Source: Trichopria drosophilae
Lineage: Eukaryota > Arthropoda > Insecta > Hymenoptera > Diapriidae
Direction of reading: 5' to 3'
NCBI GenBank assembly: GCA_030407085.1
Contig: CM059584.1
Span: 127,629,001 to 127,693,000, forward strand
DNA length: 64,000 nucleotides
The translations under genes were made by a program, and so were the position numbers. The notes beneath the pieces were generated by a model. The model ran no database searches. It was not told the origin of the DNA and was given only the letters and a program-made list of their open reading frames with translations. Positions 10,096 through 22,965 of the stretch are shown here, piece by piece (positions within the stretch are counted from its first letter, which is position 1; each line of letters starts with the position of its first letter).

Positions 10096-13000
10096 ATGGA
10101 GTCACCAGTTAGACACGTCTTTGGAATTCCTGAACTAGTCGCGGTGCCGCAAGAACCTCTGCGGATTAAAGTATACCAACGAAGATGGTTCATTTTATTA
10201 GTTTTCATTTTATTTTCATCGCTGATATTTTGTCAAGAAATACAATACACTGAAATTGAGAATGTAATGATACGGTACGTTTAATACAAAATTATACTAA
10301 TATACTCATACTAAATTATAAATACGGTTCATATAGAATTTGAAAATTTGTGTCATTAACTATTGAGTCAAATTAAATTTTACAAAATGTGATTTTAATG
10401 TTTTTCTTTTTTACGTAAATTGATAAAAAATATTTCATTGTAGTTACTACAACGTATCCTCGTTCGCAATTGAATCGACGTCGATTATTTCTAATTCGCT
10501 GTACATTATTGGATGTATACCACTCAGCTATATTGCAAAAATATTGGATATAAGATATTCCTGCGTCATCGCGGCAATAGGAGCATGCATAGGCACGTGG
10601 ATTAAGGTTTATGCAGTATCTCCAGATCGATTCGTATTTGTACTGATAGGCCATGCAATCGTTCAAGTATGGCAAGTAATTATTTTTACTACACCAGTCA
10701 GTTTGTCTGCTTATTGGTTTGGACCAAATGAAGTTGCAACTGCCACAGCTTTGGGAACTATGGGCATGGTTGTGGGTATGGCAATTTTTGCATTCATAGT
10801 ACCGATAGTTGTTCAAAACCATGAAAATATCGCTGACATTGGACGAGATAGTTACTATTTGACTCTAGGCTTAGCCATCATCAGCACGTTAGTTGTTGTT
10901 TTGGTTGTTGTTTGTAAGTAAACTTCTTCTAATTAATTTTTTTATTGTATTCTCTATTATGTGACTCATTTTTTGTCTTAATTTGATATCTGCACTTGAT
11001 TATCTTTTAACTGTTATACATTGACCTTGTACCAAATACTAACTGTCAATTAAAGAAAATATGAAAAAATATGATATTACATAATGCGTTTTAACCTACA
11101 AACTGTAGTCAACTTGTAGACAAATCATTTTTTGAAATTCATTTAATTCTTGAAACTTGATTAAATATATTGGCCGTCTGGAAATCTCTTTATTATTACC
11201 TGAAAAATTATAAATACTCTTTTACTTTAAAAAATGCTGCGAACATTTCGCGTTTATTTGAGCAATGAAGTTATAAAGACCTATAACACTATTGGACATA
11301 ATATCAGCTTATACTAATAAAAACTAACTTTCTAGAATTACAATTTGTAAAAATATGTTAATTCGAAGAAATCGTCTAAGGATCGATGGTATGTAAATTT
11401 ATTATTCTATCAGTTTTCAGAAACGAACCACCATTACCACCGAGTAAATCTCGAGCATTGCAGAAGTTAAACAATAAGCAAGAGTTTCACTTTTTCAAGC
11501 CCCTGTTACGTCTCATAAAAAACAAAAACTACCTCTTATTATGGAATGCTCAAGGGCTTATCATGGGAGCAACTGTGACAGTTGGTACTATTTTCAACCG
11601 ATTGTATGTCAACATTCACTTTGAGGTACATCAAACATTGATAATGGTACTTAGTTTTTAAGAAAATATTTTAAATGAAATGAAAAATGTTATTTCTGTC
11701 GCATAATCTTACTTATTCAATTTCAAATAATACAATTTACTGTGCGGTTTCAAAAGTTACTGATATATATATAAAATATAAAACAAAATATAAAGGTTAT
11801 TGACTAATTAAGATATTTCACCCTCTTGGTCGAAATGAAGCGGACCCAAGATCGAGCTATAAGTTTATTCGACTTTGAAAACAAATTTGGTTATAAAACT
11901 GGTAATTTTAACCTTAAGTACTACTTTGAAGACACAGGACTTTAAACGGATTTTTTAGGTTACATTTAACTCATTTTCGACCTGTATTCAAGTACTGAAA
12001 CTCTATCTAGATACATAAGATAATTTTGTAATCGAAAAGTGGTAAATTTGACTTAATCAAGGTATTCTGACTGTAGCTTGGTCAAAAGGACTTCTCGTGC
12101 TGTTTAGGTGGACATGCGGATTTTCCATACTCGGCGAGTTGTTCACAAGAAATGTTTTGCTATAAATAAAAAATTCGTTACGCTTAATGAACACTGCCCC
12201 TGCATATATGGCAACCAAACCCCGAACATCGTCATGGCGCCTGCCATAGTAAAGGCGCAGAAAAAATTTATCTGATTTTCTAAATATGGAATTTTGAGCT
12301 AAAACTATATAGATAATAATTTAAATTAAAACATTAAATATGTCTTGTAGGTAATCCATTTTTAAAAAATAGGAAAAAAGTATTCCTTGTATAGTGCTCG
12401 ATTTTCTCTCAAATGTGCTCGAACTAATGGGTACAATTTATAACATATCGTTACCTAAATTTTAAAATATTTTTCTACTATAATAAAATACTAAATTTCT
12501 GAGGTCGTTGCGGATGGAAGAATTGTATTTTTAAGTTTCATTTATTAGTATAAGCGGTCAAGAAAAGAAATGTAATTTCTTAAAAAAAAAAACATTTTTT
12601 TCAAATGCATTTAACAAGTGCCGCTATCATTGGGTGGTAGACATTAAAATAGAATTACAAACTACTTTTTAATTACGTAATTACGTTGATGTATTTAATT
12701 TTAATATCTTCTTTAAGGTTAGTACCTCGGTAGTTAAATCCGAATATGTAATAAGATCTTAACGTTTTGTTCGCTTTATTAAAACTAACTTCTACAATCA
12801 ATTTCACCAACTACAGCTGAATTTTTGTTACTATATTAGAATAGACAATGCAATTAATGAAATGCATTTTCGAAAGTATTGGGCTATGAAAATAGATAAA
12901 AAGTAATAAAATTCATTGTTAATGTACGTGATTTGCCCTGTACTCATGTATACAATATTTTGCAACTGGTGACATGAGATATTTATTGAAGAATATTCAA

Positions 13001-14629
13001 GAAGATACTGTAAAAAAATGAAATTATTGCATAATAAACTAGACTATGAACGTGTAGTCTCCACATATTTTAATACATATTTTTATTTCTATGGATGCAT
13101 ATTAACTAATTATACCTGGATTAATTTGTTACAGCATGGAGAACGGGACATGGGCAAGTTGTCCATAGTGTCCTTATCATGTGGTCTTGTAGGAGGTATT
13201 ATCGTCGGCCGAATTCAAGATAGGACAAAAAAACTCAAGTAAATATATGTTTTACTATCCGAAATACATCTACTAGTAGATTCGGCATTTTAAATTACAA
13301 AAAATGTGACAACGGTTCCGTACTCAGGATAATTAAAAATTGTCTTATGTTTGTTAAACAGCCCAACAATGTCCATACCTCACGTGGGCCGAGACTTTTT
13401 AAGGCATAACCTCAAAAAATAATAACACATGAGGTCTTATTCGCTATGTTACGTACCCGAGCAGAAATTTATTCATGCCCTGATCAGGGCCGTAATAAAT
13501 TTCTACTCGGGTATTAACGGAAGCGCCGCGTGGTACCCAGTTCGGAACTATACCAAGTAGCCCTTGAAACGCCATTTAAGTGAGCCTGTAAAATATGTAT
13601 TCGTTAATTTATTACATTAGTTGAATATATTAGATGTAGATCGTGTGAAATATGTTGTCCCGGGCCACATCTAATCGAATTCGTTTACAAATCAATAGTC
13701 TTTGGAACATAGCGCTGTAGTATTTAATTATGATGTTTATTTTATCGATGTAGTCTCTACAAATATGACAATATAATAATAATTCGTTTTTTAATTATTT
13801 TCTTCTTAAATATATTTGTAGGATTTGCATTGTACGGTTTATATTAATGAAATTAATGAAGGAATTCAAATTTAGCGTAAGTACGAATATATTTTTGTGA
13901 CATTTAAATGAAGGATGAAGACCCAGGGGCGCTCAGTAGTTCCAAACTGGCTACAGGGTGGCGTTTCTGTCAACACTTAACTTCTTATTATTGTAAATGG
14001 AAAGTTATGTCGGTTTGACTTTCAAATTAGAAAATTACATTTTCCAAATTTTCGCAGTAAAATATCGGCAATAAAGAGTACGGGTATAAGTGTTAGTAAC
14101 TAACTATATAATTACTATTAAATTTTAGTTTACAAATACTTTTTGTCTTTTGACTATTAGGATGCTGTTGATTGCATTGACCGCATGCATCGCTATTGGA
14201 CAAGTTTCGTATGGTGCAGCCTTGTACATGAATGCAAAATGGGCTGTTTACGTTGCAACTGCTATGAGAGGGTAAATTAATTATTTATTTGGCCTTATTT
14301 TTATAATTATATGTAATTTTATTATATACTACAAGTTTTGTTTCAGATGTGTTATGTTGGCATATACAAGCACAAGCCTCGAGACGTGCGTTGAAATGTT
14401 GTATCCAGAACCAGAATATGTCCCTATTGCAGTCTTGAATTCAGCCGCACAGATTTATTCCATGATACTTCTCGTTATATCTAATGAAATACTGAATAAT
14501 TTCCCAGATTGGACTATTCAAATATTTTTCACTGCACTAATAACAACTGGATTTCTGTGTTTGATAATCATGAAAGATGTCCAGAATAGGCAAGATACGA
14601 TGAAAAGAACAGATTATCGAATTGAATGA
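10096..14629 (+). CDS. FLVCR-like (SLC49) major-facilitator transporter, six exons
   Basis: Exons are 10096-10274, 10444-10913, 11414-11625, 13135-13238, 14161-14271 and 14347-14629. All borders are GT-AG and the frame is kept throughout, giving 452 residues. The product is a polytopic membrane protein of the FLVCR family, whose characterised members move heme, choline or ethanolamine across membranes. Family hallmarks are the first helix after YQRRWFILLVFILFSS, the NVSSFAIESTS segment, and YWFGPNEVATATALGTMG between helices 4 and 5. Others are EPPLPPSKS in the central loop, NRLYVNIHF near helix 7, and ETCVEMLYPEPEYVP near helix 11. Length is at the short end for the family because the N-terminal tail is brief. 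The start Met at 10096 precedes the first helix by about 31 codons; an upstream untranslated exon cannot be excluded. Substrate cannot be read from sequence. No AATAAA was seen in the first 350 bases after the stop. Confidence 0.85.
13453..13512. mobile_element. 60-bp TA-flanked hairpin element in a transporter intron
   Basis: The stretch reads TA, CCCGAGCAGAAATTTATT, a loop with GCCCTGATCAGGGC, and the inverse terminus, then TA. It is a near-perfect hairpin in intron 4 of the FLVCR-like gene. The same terminus closes the 61-bp satellite at 5304, so the two are probably one family. Confidence 0.65.
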
Positions 14630-15951
14630 TTATGTTATTTCAAACAAAAATCTTCTAACCAAAAATAATACGGATTAATTAGGGAGCGGAACCGTTCAAG
14701 CGAAACTACGCGTTATTGTTTAAATAATCTGAGTTTATTATAAACTTTAATGTAGCGGAGAGGCGACGATGTTATTCGGTCGGATTTTCGTCGAGTACTA
14801 AACTAACCTACTCGAGGTTGATGATGACGACTGTCCTTTTGTTTTACAAACAAAAACGAATTGTTTATATAAAGACTATCGTTGTGTAGAAACGCATTCA
14901 TATTTTCCTAGTTCGAATTTCGCGCATATTTACGTTCGATTACCTACATTACCGACCGATTCAACTTAAGTTATTCGAATAATCGTAGTATAGACATTCG
15001 ACATAGAACTATTATATTCAACACCTCTTCCATGATATTCTAAATAGGAAAGGTGCAAAATACAACAGTTCCTGTACGAAACGTCCCCAGACGATTAAGG
15101 AGGTAGTCGTGCGACAGTACCCGTTAAAAGTCTACCCCACATAAATCCACAGACGCCACTTTGTTTCTTCAGTGCGCGTAATGAACGTTGTGGGGGAGAG
15201 TGTACTTGATGGACGCCTGTTACACACTAATTTCTCAAGGAATCGTGTCTGTGTACACCAACATCAGCAAAATTTCGAAACGGCAACCTCGCATTTTACG
15301 TTCACGTGCTTTATACGACATAATTAAATGTCTATTTATTAATATTATTACAAAACTGTACCGCTAGGGTTCTTCAATTTTTTTTACAATGTTCTTTAAT
15401 ATATTTTACACAACATATTAGTTTTTTATAAAAACGGTAAATACCGTTTTTCTGTAAATAATTAATATGTCATGTCGGCAAAGGCTTAGTATGGGGAACA
15501 CGTGTTAAAAAGTGAAACTTTGAGGACGATTATCTCCATTATCGTACGGACAGGCTTTCTGACATTTTAACCACGTATTGATATCAACGTCATTAACGTT
15601 TGGTGAAAAAATGAAAGACTTCGTAAAAAAATCGTTTCACGCGACTACCTCCTTAAGAAACTTCGAGGATCGATGGATTCAAATTTCTTTCGAAGTCGCC
15701 AACGATACCTCTAAGTTTGAAATTATTTATTTCGCTTTATTTCGATTTCGATTCGGAGTCCACATGATCTTTCATGCATCCGATATAATTCTCGCATTCC
15801 GAACCTTTAAACTTCTTATTCGCCTACATTCCACAATGAGTCGTAGATCGGAGTTTCCGCCATATGATTTTCGATAAATCTATGGATCCGATCCGTCGTA
15901 TTTGGAACGAACAGGTTACTGTTAGTTTAAAGGGGAATTGCGCGGGCGTGA

Positions 15952-15952
<1 letters not shown>
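14630..15952. other. Region downstream of the transporter gene
   Basis: The first few hundred bases should contain the 3' untranslated region. An open frame at 15578-15877 (99 codons) has no recognisable motif and no splice or promoter context that supports it. I see no repeat with another part of the window. Confidence 0.3.

Positions 15953-16020
<68 letters not shown>
15953..16020. repeat. Hexanucleotide microsatellite (TTCGTG/CTCGTG)
   Basis: About six TTCGTG units are followed by about five CTCGTG units, so one base change has spread through half the array. It creates a meaningless Val/Phe/Leu-rich open frame. Confidence 0.9.
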
Positions 16021-16195
16021 CATCGTCATTACTATATATATATATTCAAATAACAGAAAAGAGGAATCGACTCGGATTCGGTAAAAATGTTAACATTAAC
16101 AACCAGTAAAACAATCAACATCGTCGCCAATTCTAGGACCTTTACAATATAAACCTACCAGGTCCCCGCTTACGGCTTCAGCCGATCTTTAGAGA

Positions 16196-16263
16196 GGTAC
16201 CCCCATTCGGGTGTGCAATGGCGTGGGGAAACCACAATGTGGGAAAAACCCACGCCAGGTACC
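16196..16263. other. Two-stage hairpin of unknown role
   Basis: GGTACC at both ends can pair, and inside it GGCGTGGG (16220-16227) pairs with CCCACGCC (16249-16256), with a third short CCAC/GTGG pairing in the loop. It could be a structured RNA or the end of a retroelement. No promoter or known RNA family is evident. Confidence 0.3.
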
Positions 16264-17150
16264 GCAGAGGTTGAAACATCGATTCTAAACGCAACATTCT
16301 CCCCCCATATTTTAAAAATTGTAGAATTGAAATTGTTTTCGTATTATGCGTTTAATTAGTTTATACAAATATGATTTTTGGTGCAGTTTGGTTCGGAGTA
16401 TTGTATTATTATTTCATTGTTTCAATATCGAAGTCATTAATTTAGATGCTAAATAAAAGTCATGCTGTTATTAATTACATCGCCTCAGGCCATATGTCTT
16501 GAGAAAATATTAAATTTGGTTAGTTCGACAACAAAAAAAATACACTGTACTTTTTCGTCAAATGTCGACATTTCAGATCCTATACAACTAAAAAATGCGA
16601 TAAAACAATTTGTGTCCGTCGTCTTGTACGTTCATGAGTCCACCACTGTGTCATTTTCTTTCGCGCGCGATATCTCGGCAAAAGTACAACCGATTTTAAA
16701 GTTCAGTTTGGTTTTTGAGCTTGGCATATCCTAATGATTAGTAAGAACTGATTAGTTTTTAGAGTCGATCCATACCACATTACTGGGAGGTCGAACAAAA
16801 AAAGCAAATATTTTTTGCGTTCCTTATCAAAAATTCAAATCACACTAAGAAAGTTTCCAACAAAAAAAGATAGATTATAAAATTTTCTACATAAAAGGTC
16901 ATATAAACTTTTTTCGCAAAATCAACGGTTGTGCCACACAATTTCACCTTAAAACATATAAATTATGAAATGTACACTTCACGATATACAACGCCAATAT
17001 TAACGTTTCACTGGGTACAACGATCTATAAAATATTATTATTATATTGTATTATATTATTAAATTAATAATATAATTTGAAAGTCCTATTGGGAAGCAAA
17101 CAAAGTAATTGCACACCTTCAACATTATAACGTATGATAACGAACTCGAA
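16264..17150. other. Sequence where a retroelement pol gene would be expected but is absent
   Basis: This lies directly 3' of the gypsy-like protease on the minus strand, yet no reverse transcriptase, RNase H or integrase frame is present on either strand. The open frame 16462-16734 on the plus strand has no known motif. The retroelement is therefore 3'-truncated or deleted here. Confidence 0.4.
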
Positions 17151-17941
17151 CTAACGAATACGAACTCCATTTGCTGGATATGGCTTAATATTCTGTTGGA
17201 TTGCTGAAGCAATTTGTAATCCAACTTTTCCTAACGCCGTACGAGCTGCTCCCGAATCCAATAATGCTCGTAGCGTATAACCACCTATATCCAATGGTAG
17301 CCACCAACGATGTAGGACTTCATCAGCAATCAAATCTATTTCCTGTATTTGTTTCCTTGCTGACTGCGTTTTCCCCATCCTTGTTTCTCTGGCGAGCGAT
17401 TCTGGCATCCTTGTTTCGGCACAGGCGGCCTGACACCTTGTGGGATCGCCGACGACCTCGGTTCGACGTTCCCTTTTTCTTTTAAATCCAACGTCTTCTT
17501 GTTACAACGGGGACACGTATATTGAGTATATCCTGGCAAATTACAATTCCAGCAATATTTTTGCTGATAACTTGGATTCGACCAATATCCGGAACTTTTA
17601 TTACTTTTCACCGATTCTTTCAGCTGAAAATCTGCTTTAGCGTTTTCATCTTCCTTTTTATATGGAATCCTCCGATTTATCCACCGGAATCCATCATTCG
17701 ATTTATCTTCCTTTTCAGGTTCCGGTTTACGAAGATCCACTTCTTGTCTTTTCATCTGTTGGAACTTCTTATCCATTATCCTTTCGATCAATCTTGCCAA
17801 TTCTTGTTCCGATGATTCTGATACAGATGCAACTGCTGCGACAGCTGGTTTCTTTTGTAGCATACCTTTCTTCGGTTTATACGCTACTTCCGGTAGCAAC
17901 GCCATTTCTATTGGTGGTGGAGGACGATAATGTTTCTGCAT
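17151..17941 (-). pseudogene. Gypsy-like nucleocapsid and protease (3' part of gag-pro)
   Basis: The upstream frame (17941-17336) is Lys/Arg-rich and holds one zinc-knuckle-like motif, CWNCNLPGYTQYTCPRC, in which the usual His is replaced. A second frame (17408-17151) overlaps it by about 70 bases and carries the retroviral-type aspartic protease motif LLDSGAARTALG, with the active-site DSG. The overlap in a different frame is the arrangement used for programmed frameshifting between gag and pro. The protease ends early and no pol follows. The 5' part of gag lies at 20932-22284, separated only by the DD41D transposon. The assignment to Ty3/gypsy is inference from the capsid and protease. Confidence 0.65.
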
Positions 17942-17946
17942 CTCTA

Positions 17947-20929
17947 CAGGATGGCCGATTTATCTGAAGACATCGAAATATCTCGAGAACTATGCACAGA
18001 ATCAAAAAAGTTGTCGGATGAAAGTTGTTCGACACGAAGGGGGGCATCCAGTGATAATTAAATTTACCCCCTCCCCCATCCCCTGGAGGTGGAGTGGGGG
18101 CAAAAACAATAAAACTTAAATAGGAACCCCCATTTTTTATTGCAGATTTGGATTCTCCGGAAAAAAGTACACGAATTTGACCTAGGAGCTATTGCATTTT
18201 GGTTCACAGGTGGCGCTGTAATCGATAAAAATCCAAATTTATCCGAAGACATTGAAATACCTCGAGAACTATGCACAGAATCAAAAAAGTTGTCGGATGA
18301 AAGTTGTTCGACACAAAGGGGGGCATCCAGTAATAATGAAATTTACCTCCTCCCCCATCCCCTGGGGGTGGAGTGGGGGCAAAAACAATAAAACTTAAAT
18401 AGGAACCCCCAGTTTTTATTGCAGATTTGGATTCTCCAATATTGACAATTTTCGCCCACGTAGCGGATATGGAATACGGTCATTCTAACAAAGCCGGGAA
18501 AAAATACATTTAGCGTTACCCAGGAACAACGACGTGGACGTAGTATTTTTCTGTTCCCTTTGGGGTGCTTGTTTTACGCGAGTCCCCTTGCCTCTCACTG
18601 TCTCACTGTTCACTTACTTGAGTAAGTGTTCGAAATGTTGACCTTCCACTTCAATGCATTTATTTATTCTTTCTTCAAATGACTTTATACATGATAGAAT
18701 CATATCTGCAGAAATTTCTGCGCAAGCAGTTCTTATGCGTTCCACCATGTTTTCACGAGTCGTTGGTACTTGTTCATAAACCTTACCTTTTAGGTAACCC
18801 CATAGGAAGAAATCCGGAGATGTTAGATCAGGTGACCTCGCAGGCCAATTAATGGGGCCACCTCTACCAATCCACCTACCATTGTAATCACGGTCTAGCA
18901 TTTCCCTTGCTACTCTTGAAAAATGTGCTGGGCAACCATCATGCTGAAACCACATTCTCCGTCGGACGTCCATAGCAACATTCTCAAGTAGTAATGGTAC
19001 TTCTTGTTCTAGGAAATCTCGATATTTTGTTCCATTCAAATTACCTTCAATGAAATAAGGACCAATGAGTTTATTTCCTATGATTCCACACCAAACGTTC
19101 ACCGACCAAGGACGTTGATGATTAACTTGTCGTAACCAATGGGGATTTTCTACGCTCCAATAATGCATATTATGTCTATTGACGCCACCATGGTTCGTGA
19201 ATGTAGATTCATCTGAAAATAATACATTAGCAAAGAAATTGTGGTTCGTTTGCTTTTTTTGAAATGCCCATTCACAAAACACCACGCGGTTATGAAAATC
19301 ATCGCCATCTAGTTCCTGGTGCAGTGAAATGTGATATGGGTGAAACTTATGACGATGCAATATTCTTTGAATACTGTCTCTGGAAATGCCGGAATCGCGA
19401 TGTAATTGTCGTGTGCTTACATGTGGATTTTGGTGAATAACTGCTAGTACGGCTACTTCGTTAGCTTCTCCTGTAACTGTTAATCTTCGCTTCCTTTTTT
19501 TCATTTGTACGCTGCCATCAGAGTGAAAGGCATTCACAACTTTGTAAAAAAAAGAACGCGAGCGAGCATTATCTGGAAAACGCTCAGCATACAACGCAAC
19601 AGCATCGTCAATATTCCTCTTACATTCACCATAAATAAGAATCATTTCGATTTTTTCGAGAACTGTAGCAGGATTCATTTTTATCTTGCAATTCGATTTA
19701 AGCAATGAAGGGTAGACAAAAAATAGTCACGTAAACGGAAAGTTGTTATTCTAAAAGCAAAGTGACATTCCGACCGAATTACTACCAATACAATGGACTT
19801 CAAAAACAGTCTTACACTGAGAGACCGTGAATACTAAATTTTAATATGAGGATTAGAAAGTCGCGATATCCATTTACTTCCCTTCAGGAAAGTAGAGAAA
19901 AATGTAGGTGAACTGGTTACGTGTGACTCAACTTATGTATATAATGATATGCTACTTTATTTTCGAGTTATGTCGCCCTCTAGCGTTATGTAATAGAACC
20001 GGCGCCGGTGATGGCCGAAATGCAAGCGATGTACATGTATGAAACCACGTGAGTTCTCTCGGGGTCCGGTAGATGGCGACGAAATCCCCAAATGAAGTAA
20101 GAGTTTCGTTTTGTTTAATAGAAGCTGGTTTGACCGTCAATGCTCAGCTTATTTATTCTCATTTCGGAAAAAACATACAGAGAGAGAATGAATGAGCTGA
20201 GTGAAGGGACATGACGCGTTTTTTAATGGATTGCGTGATGTCCTCTTTTTGTTTATTAAATATTAAATTTAAAACCTAAAATGTAATTTTATTGAAGGTA
20301 GAAAACATATTTATAAAATTGCTTCCATATTGTATGCACAATTTTTATGTAATCAGTTTTGATTTTTAATATGAAGAATATCAATTATTCATAATCTTAA
20401 TTTTTCGAATGGACATTATTAAAATTTCATATTCAGAATAACAATTTTCGCAATTGATAGTACTAAATTCTAATATTAAAAATTCTAATATTAGAATTTT
20501 TAATATTAAATTTTCATAAAGGGATCAAATTGCCCCTATTTGCCCCCTGGATGCCCCCCCTTCCTGTCGAACAACTTTCATCCGACAACTTTTTTGATTC
20601 TGTGCATAGTTCTTGAGGTATTTCAATGTCTTCAGATAAATTTGGATTTTTATCGATTACAGCGCCACCTGTGAACCAAAATGCAATAGCTCCTAGGTCA
20701 AATTGGTGTACTTTTTTCCGGAGAATCCAAATCTGCAATAAAAACTGGGGGTTCCTATTTAAGTTTTATTGTTTTTGCCCCCACTCCACCCCAGGGGATG
20801 GGGGAGGGGGTAAATTTCATTATCACTGGATGCCCCCTTCGTGTCGAACAACTTTCATCCGACAACTTTTTTGATTCTGTGCATAGTTCTCGAGATATTT
20901 CGATGTCTTCAGATAAATCGGCCACCCTG
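17947..20929 (-). mobile_element. Complete Tc1/mariner-superfamily DD41D transposon inserted in gag
   Basis: The element is bounded by TA at 17945-17946 and 20930-20931. It has inverted ends CAGGRTGGCCGATTTATCTG. The inverted arms are unusually long, roughly 385 bases. The left end carries an extra direct copy of its terminal segment, which begins again near 18240 and runs to about 18435. The repeated arms contain the spurious short open frames at 18064-18391 and 20514-20970. Between the arms is one intact transposase gene. The TA duplication and the undamaged ORF suggest a fairly recent insertion into the retroelement. Confidence 0.85.
18614..19705 (-). CDS. Mariner/Tc1-type transposase, DD41D, intact
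   Basis: The frame is 363 codons; translation may begin at Met10 (MNPATV), which starts the usual N-terminal helix-turn-helix. That part matches the DUF4817-type domain (ILIYGE, ALYAERFPD, residues about 15-62), and a second HTH follows (STRQLHRDSGISRDSIQRIL, 97-116). The catalytic triad reads D165 in LFSDEST, D256 in QHDGCPAHF and D298 in SPDFFLWGYLKG. The second and third Asp are separated by 41 residues, which defines DD41D elements such as rosa/VISITOR. All key residues are present, and there is no stop or frameshift. The enzyme would cut and paste the surrounding element at TA sites. The gene sits nearly centrally between the long inverted ends. Confidence 0.88.
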   Translation of the reverse strand: MLKSNCKIKMNPATVLEKIEMILIYGECKRNIDDAVALYAERFPDNARSRSFFYKVVNAFHSDGSVQMKKRKRRLTVTGEANEVAVLAVIHQNPHVSTRQLHRDSGISRDSIQRILHRHKFHPYHISLHQELDGDDFHNRVVFCEWAFQKKQTNHNFFANVLFSDESTFTNHGGVNRHNMHYWSVENPHWLRQVNHQRPWSVNVWCGIIGNKLIGPYFIEGNLNGTKYRDFLEQEVPLLLENVAMDVRRRMWFQHDGCPAHFSRVAREMLDRDYNGRWIGRGGPINWPARSPDLTSPDFFLWGYLKGKVYEQVPTTRENMVERIRTACAEISADMILSCIKSFEERINKCIEVEGQHFEHLLK

Positions 20930-20931
20930 TA

Positions 20932-22284
20932 TATCCCGTTCAATTTCCATTGCCCGGACCAATAATCCATCCACGGTCATAATCTCCGACCGTCTCATTT
21001 TAGCTTGGATGTCCGGTCTGAAATTCCGAAACAACAAATTCACATTCATTAATGAGACAGATGACATAATCTCTTATGGATTCATCTGGCCCTTATGTTC
21101 TCATCTGTGCCTCCAACTGCAATAGTTGCTGGAAATTTTGATCTATAGCAACGTCGAGCCGCTACACAAAAATCCTTCCAGCTTTTCCACTCTTGGCGTG
21201 ATAACCTACACCATTGAAGTGCAACTCCATTCATGAGTTGTGGTGAAGCCATCAATAACTCCTCTTCAGAAATCTGTGACAAGGTTCGACATTCTTGCAC
21301 TCTGACCAGGAAGTCTTCAATACTTCGACCTGGTCTACCGTCGAACTGTATGCCCCAGCGACGAACCACTTCACCCACATCTCGAGTTCTTGGAATCGCT
21401 TGCACCGGCATTCCGAATCCATCGTTCACTCGAGCTTGCACTTCGTCCATAAGTGACGAAAGGGAACAATCTTCCCCTTCCCCAGGATTGACATGCCCAT
21501 GCAAATCCTGTTGCTGATTTCTTGATTCACGTCGCTGATTTCCTTCTTCTTGACCCAGAAATTCGACTCTGCGACCTTGTTCATTATCTTGTCGTTCCTT
21601 TGGTCTAGCTCCTTGTTTTTCCCAAACAGGTTTCTGATGTCCAGATTGAATTCTTGTGCTATTCGCTGGTACATCCATTCTTCCTTCATGCATCAACAGT
21701 GCTTCATCCAGCAACTGTTCGTATTTTTTCTCTTTAATCCTCGACTCGTGCAATGCAGTTGCTAATCTTTGTATTTCCGTTTCCATTACTTGCCATCTTC
21801 TAGCTTCTTGATTACGGATATAACTTGAATTAATTTTAGCACTTTCAGCTACATCTGACCTCCTCCTTTCATTATTGCTGCTACCCAGTAGCGTTAGCGT
21901 TGGTATTGTTGCATCTACTCTCCTGTTTGGAACAACCATAACATCTAGTTCTTTATTATTTTCATTCCTTCTTATTGGCTGTGTTGGAGGTCTATTTCTA
22001 AATGTTGTTTTTAATTTATTCAGGAATTTTTCTCTTAATTTGTCTCTCTGACTCTTTTCTTCTTGTATATTAGCTTGTGAGCTATCTGCCCTGAATTCTT
22101 CTTCATTATAATTTCCCAGCAATCGTTGATATAATCTCTCTCTTTGAGCAAATTGCGTTCCAGATTTATTTAACTCTAATTCTTGAAGAGCTTGCGATAC
22201 ATTCTCCATCGCTAGATCGACCACCCATTCTTCAACTTGGGCTATTGAGCCATCTGCTGGATCAAATTCATGGAACGACGCCAT
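20932..22284 (-). pseudogene. Gypsy-like gag (capsid part), broken
   Basis: The frame starts at Met 22284 (MASFHEFDP), just inside the element flanked at 22320. It is rich in charged residues and likely coiled coil (YNEEEF, QRLATALHESRIKEKKYEQL). It then enters a capsid segment typical of Ty3/gypsy gag (RRWGIQFDG, ALQWCRL, W-K-DF). A frame change and a stop appear near 21090, after which a second frame with ESIRDYV continues the capsid pattern. The frame is then cut by the DD41D transposon at 20931 and resumes on its other side at 17944. Length and order fit gag without any further domains. It is inactive. Confidence 0.65.
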
Positions 22285-22965
22285 TTTATACAAATAGTGT
22301 AAATTCTTTTTCATATATACAGGGTGTCCGAGAACTCCCACATAATATTGCAGAGGATGAATCTTGACATCATTCTGAGCAAAAAAGTTTAATACCAAAA
22401 TTGGATCTGAAGCTCAGAATTTGAGTGGCGAGCCATTTGTTATGAATTTTTTGTTTATAAAGATTTATCGGTACAAAAGAAGCAAGTCAAATAAATTTAA
22501 AGCAATTCGAAATAATTTAACAACTATAATTTCACTAAAATATAGTCTTTAACAAATAATTAAATTTAAATTTATGTGGCGGCACTTGTCCTAAGACAAA
22601 TAACTTAGTGAATCATGTAAATAAATGCAAACATCCGATAATAACATCCCTAGTCGAATCAACATTTACTATATTAGAATAATAAAGGTCAATTATGATC
22701 ATATTAAATTTGACATGTCACAAGTCACCATTTATTTAATAATTTAAATATACTATATTTCCTGGAAACCTCCTTTATCAATTAAACTAAATCAATTATT
22801 ATTTCAATTTAAACTTTTAACCGAATATTTTCCCAAATTAACAATTCCAACAAAAAAATAGACACTATGCAAATTTGAATTTTAGTCAACCTGAAATTAT
22901 CCTTTTTTTAACTCACGAGGTCACTATAAGGTAATAATTCACAAAACATTTACAAGATATATATA

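Noticed and set aside
15864..16109. Open frame with a Val/Phe/Leu run
   Set aside because: Produced by the hexanucleotide microsatellite.
18064..18391. Open frames on both strands at the left end of the DD41D element, and their mirror at 20514-20970
   Set aside because: The same text occurs in inverted orientation at both ends; it is terminal repeat, not protein.
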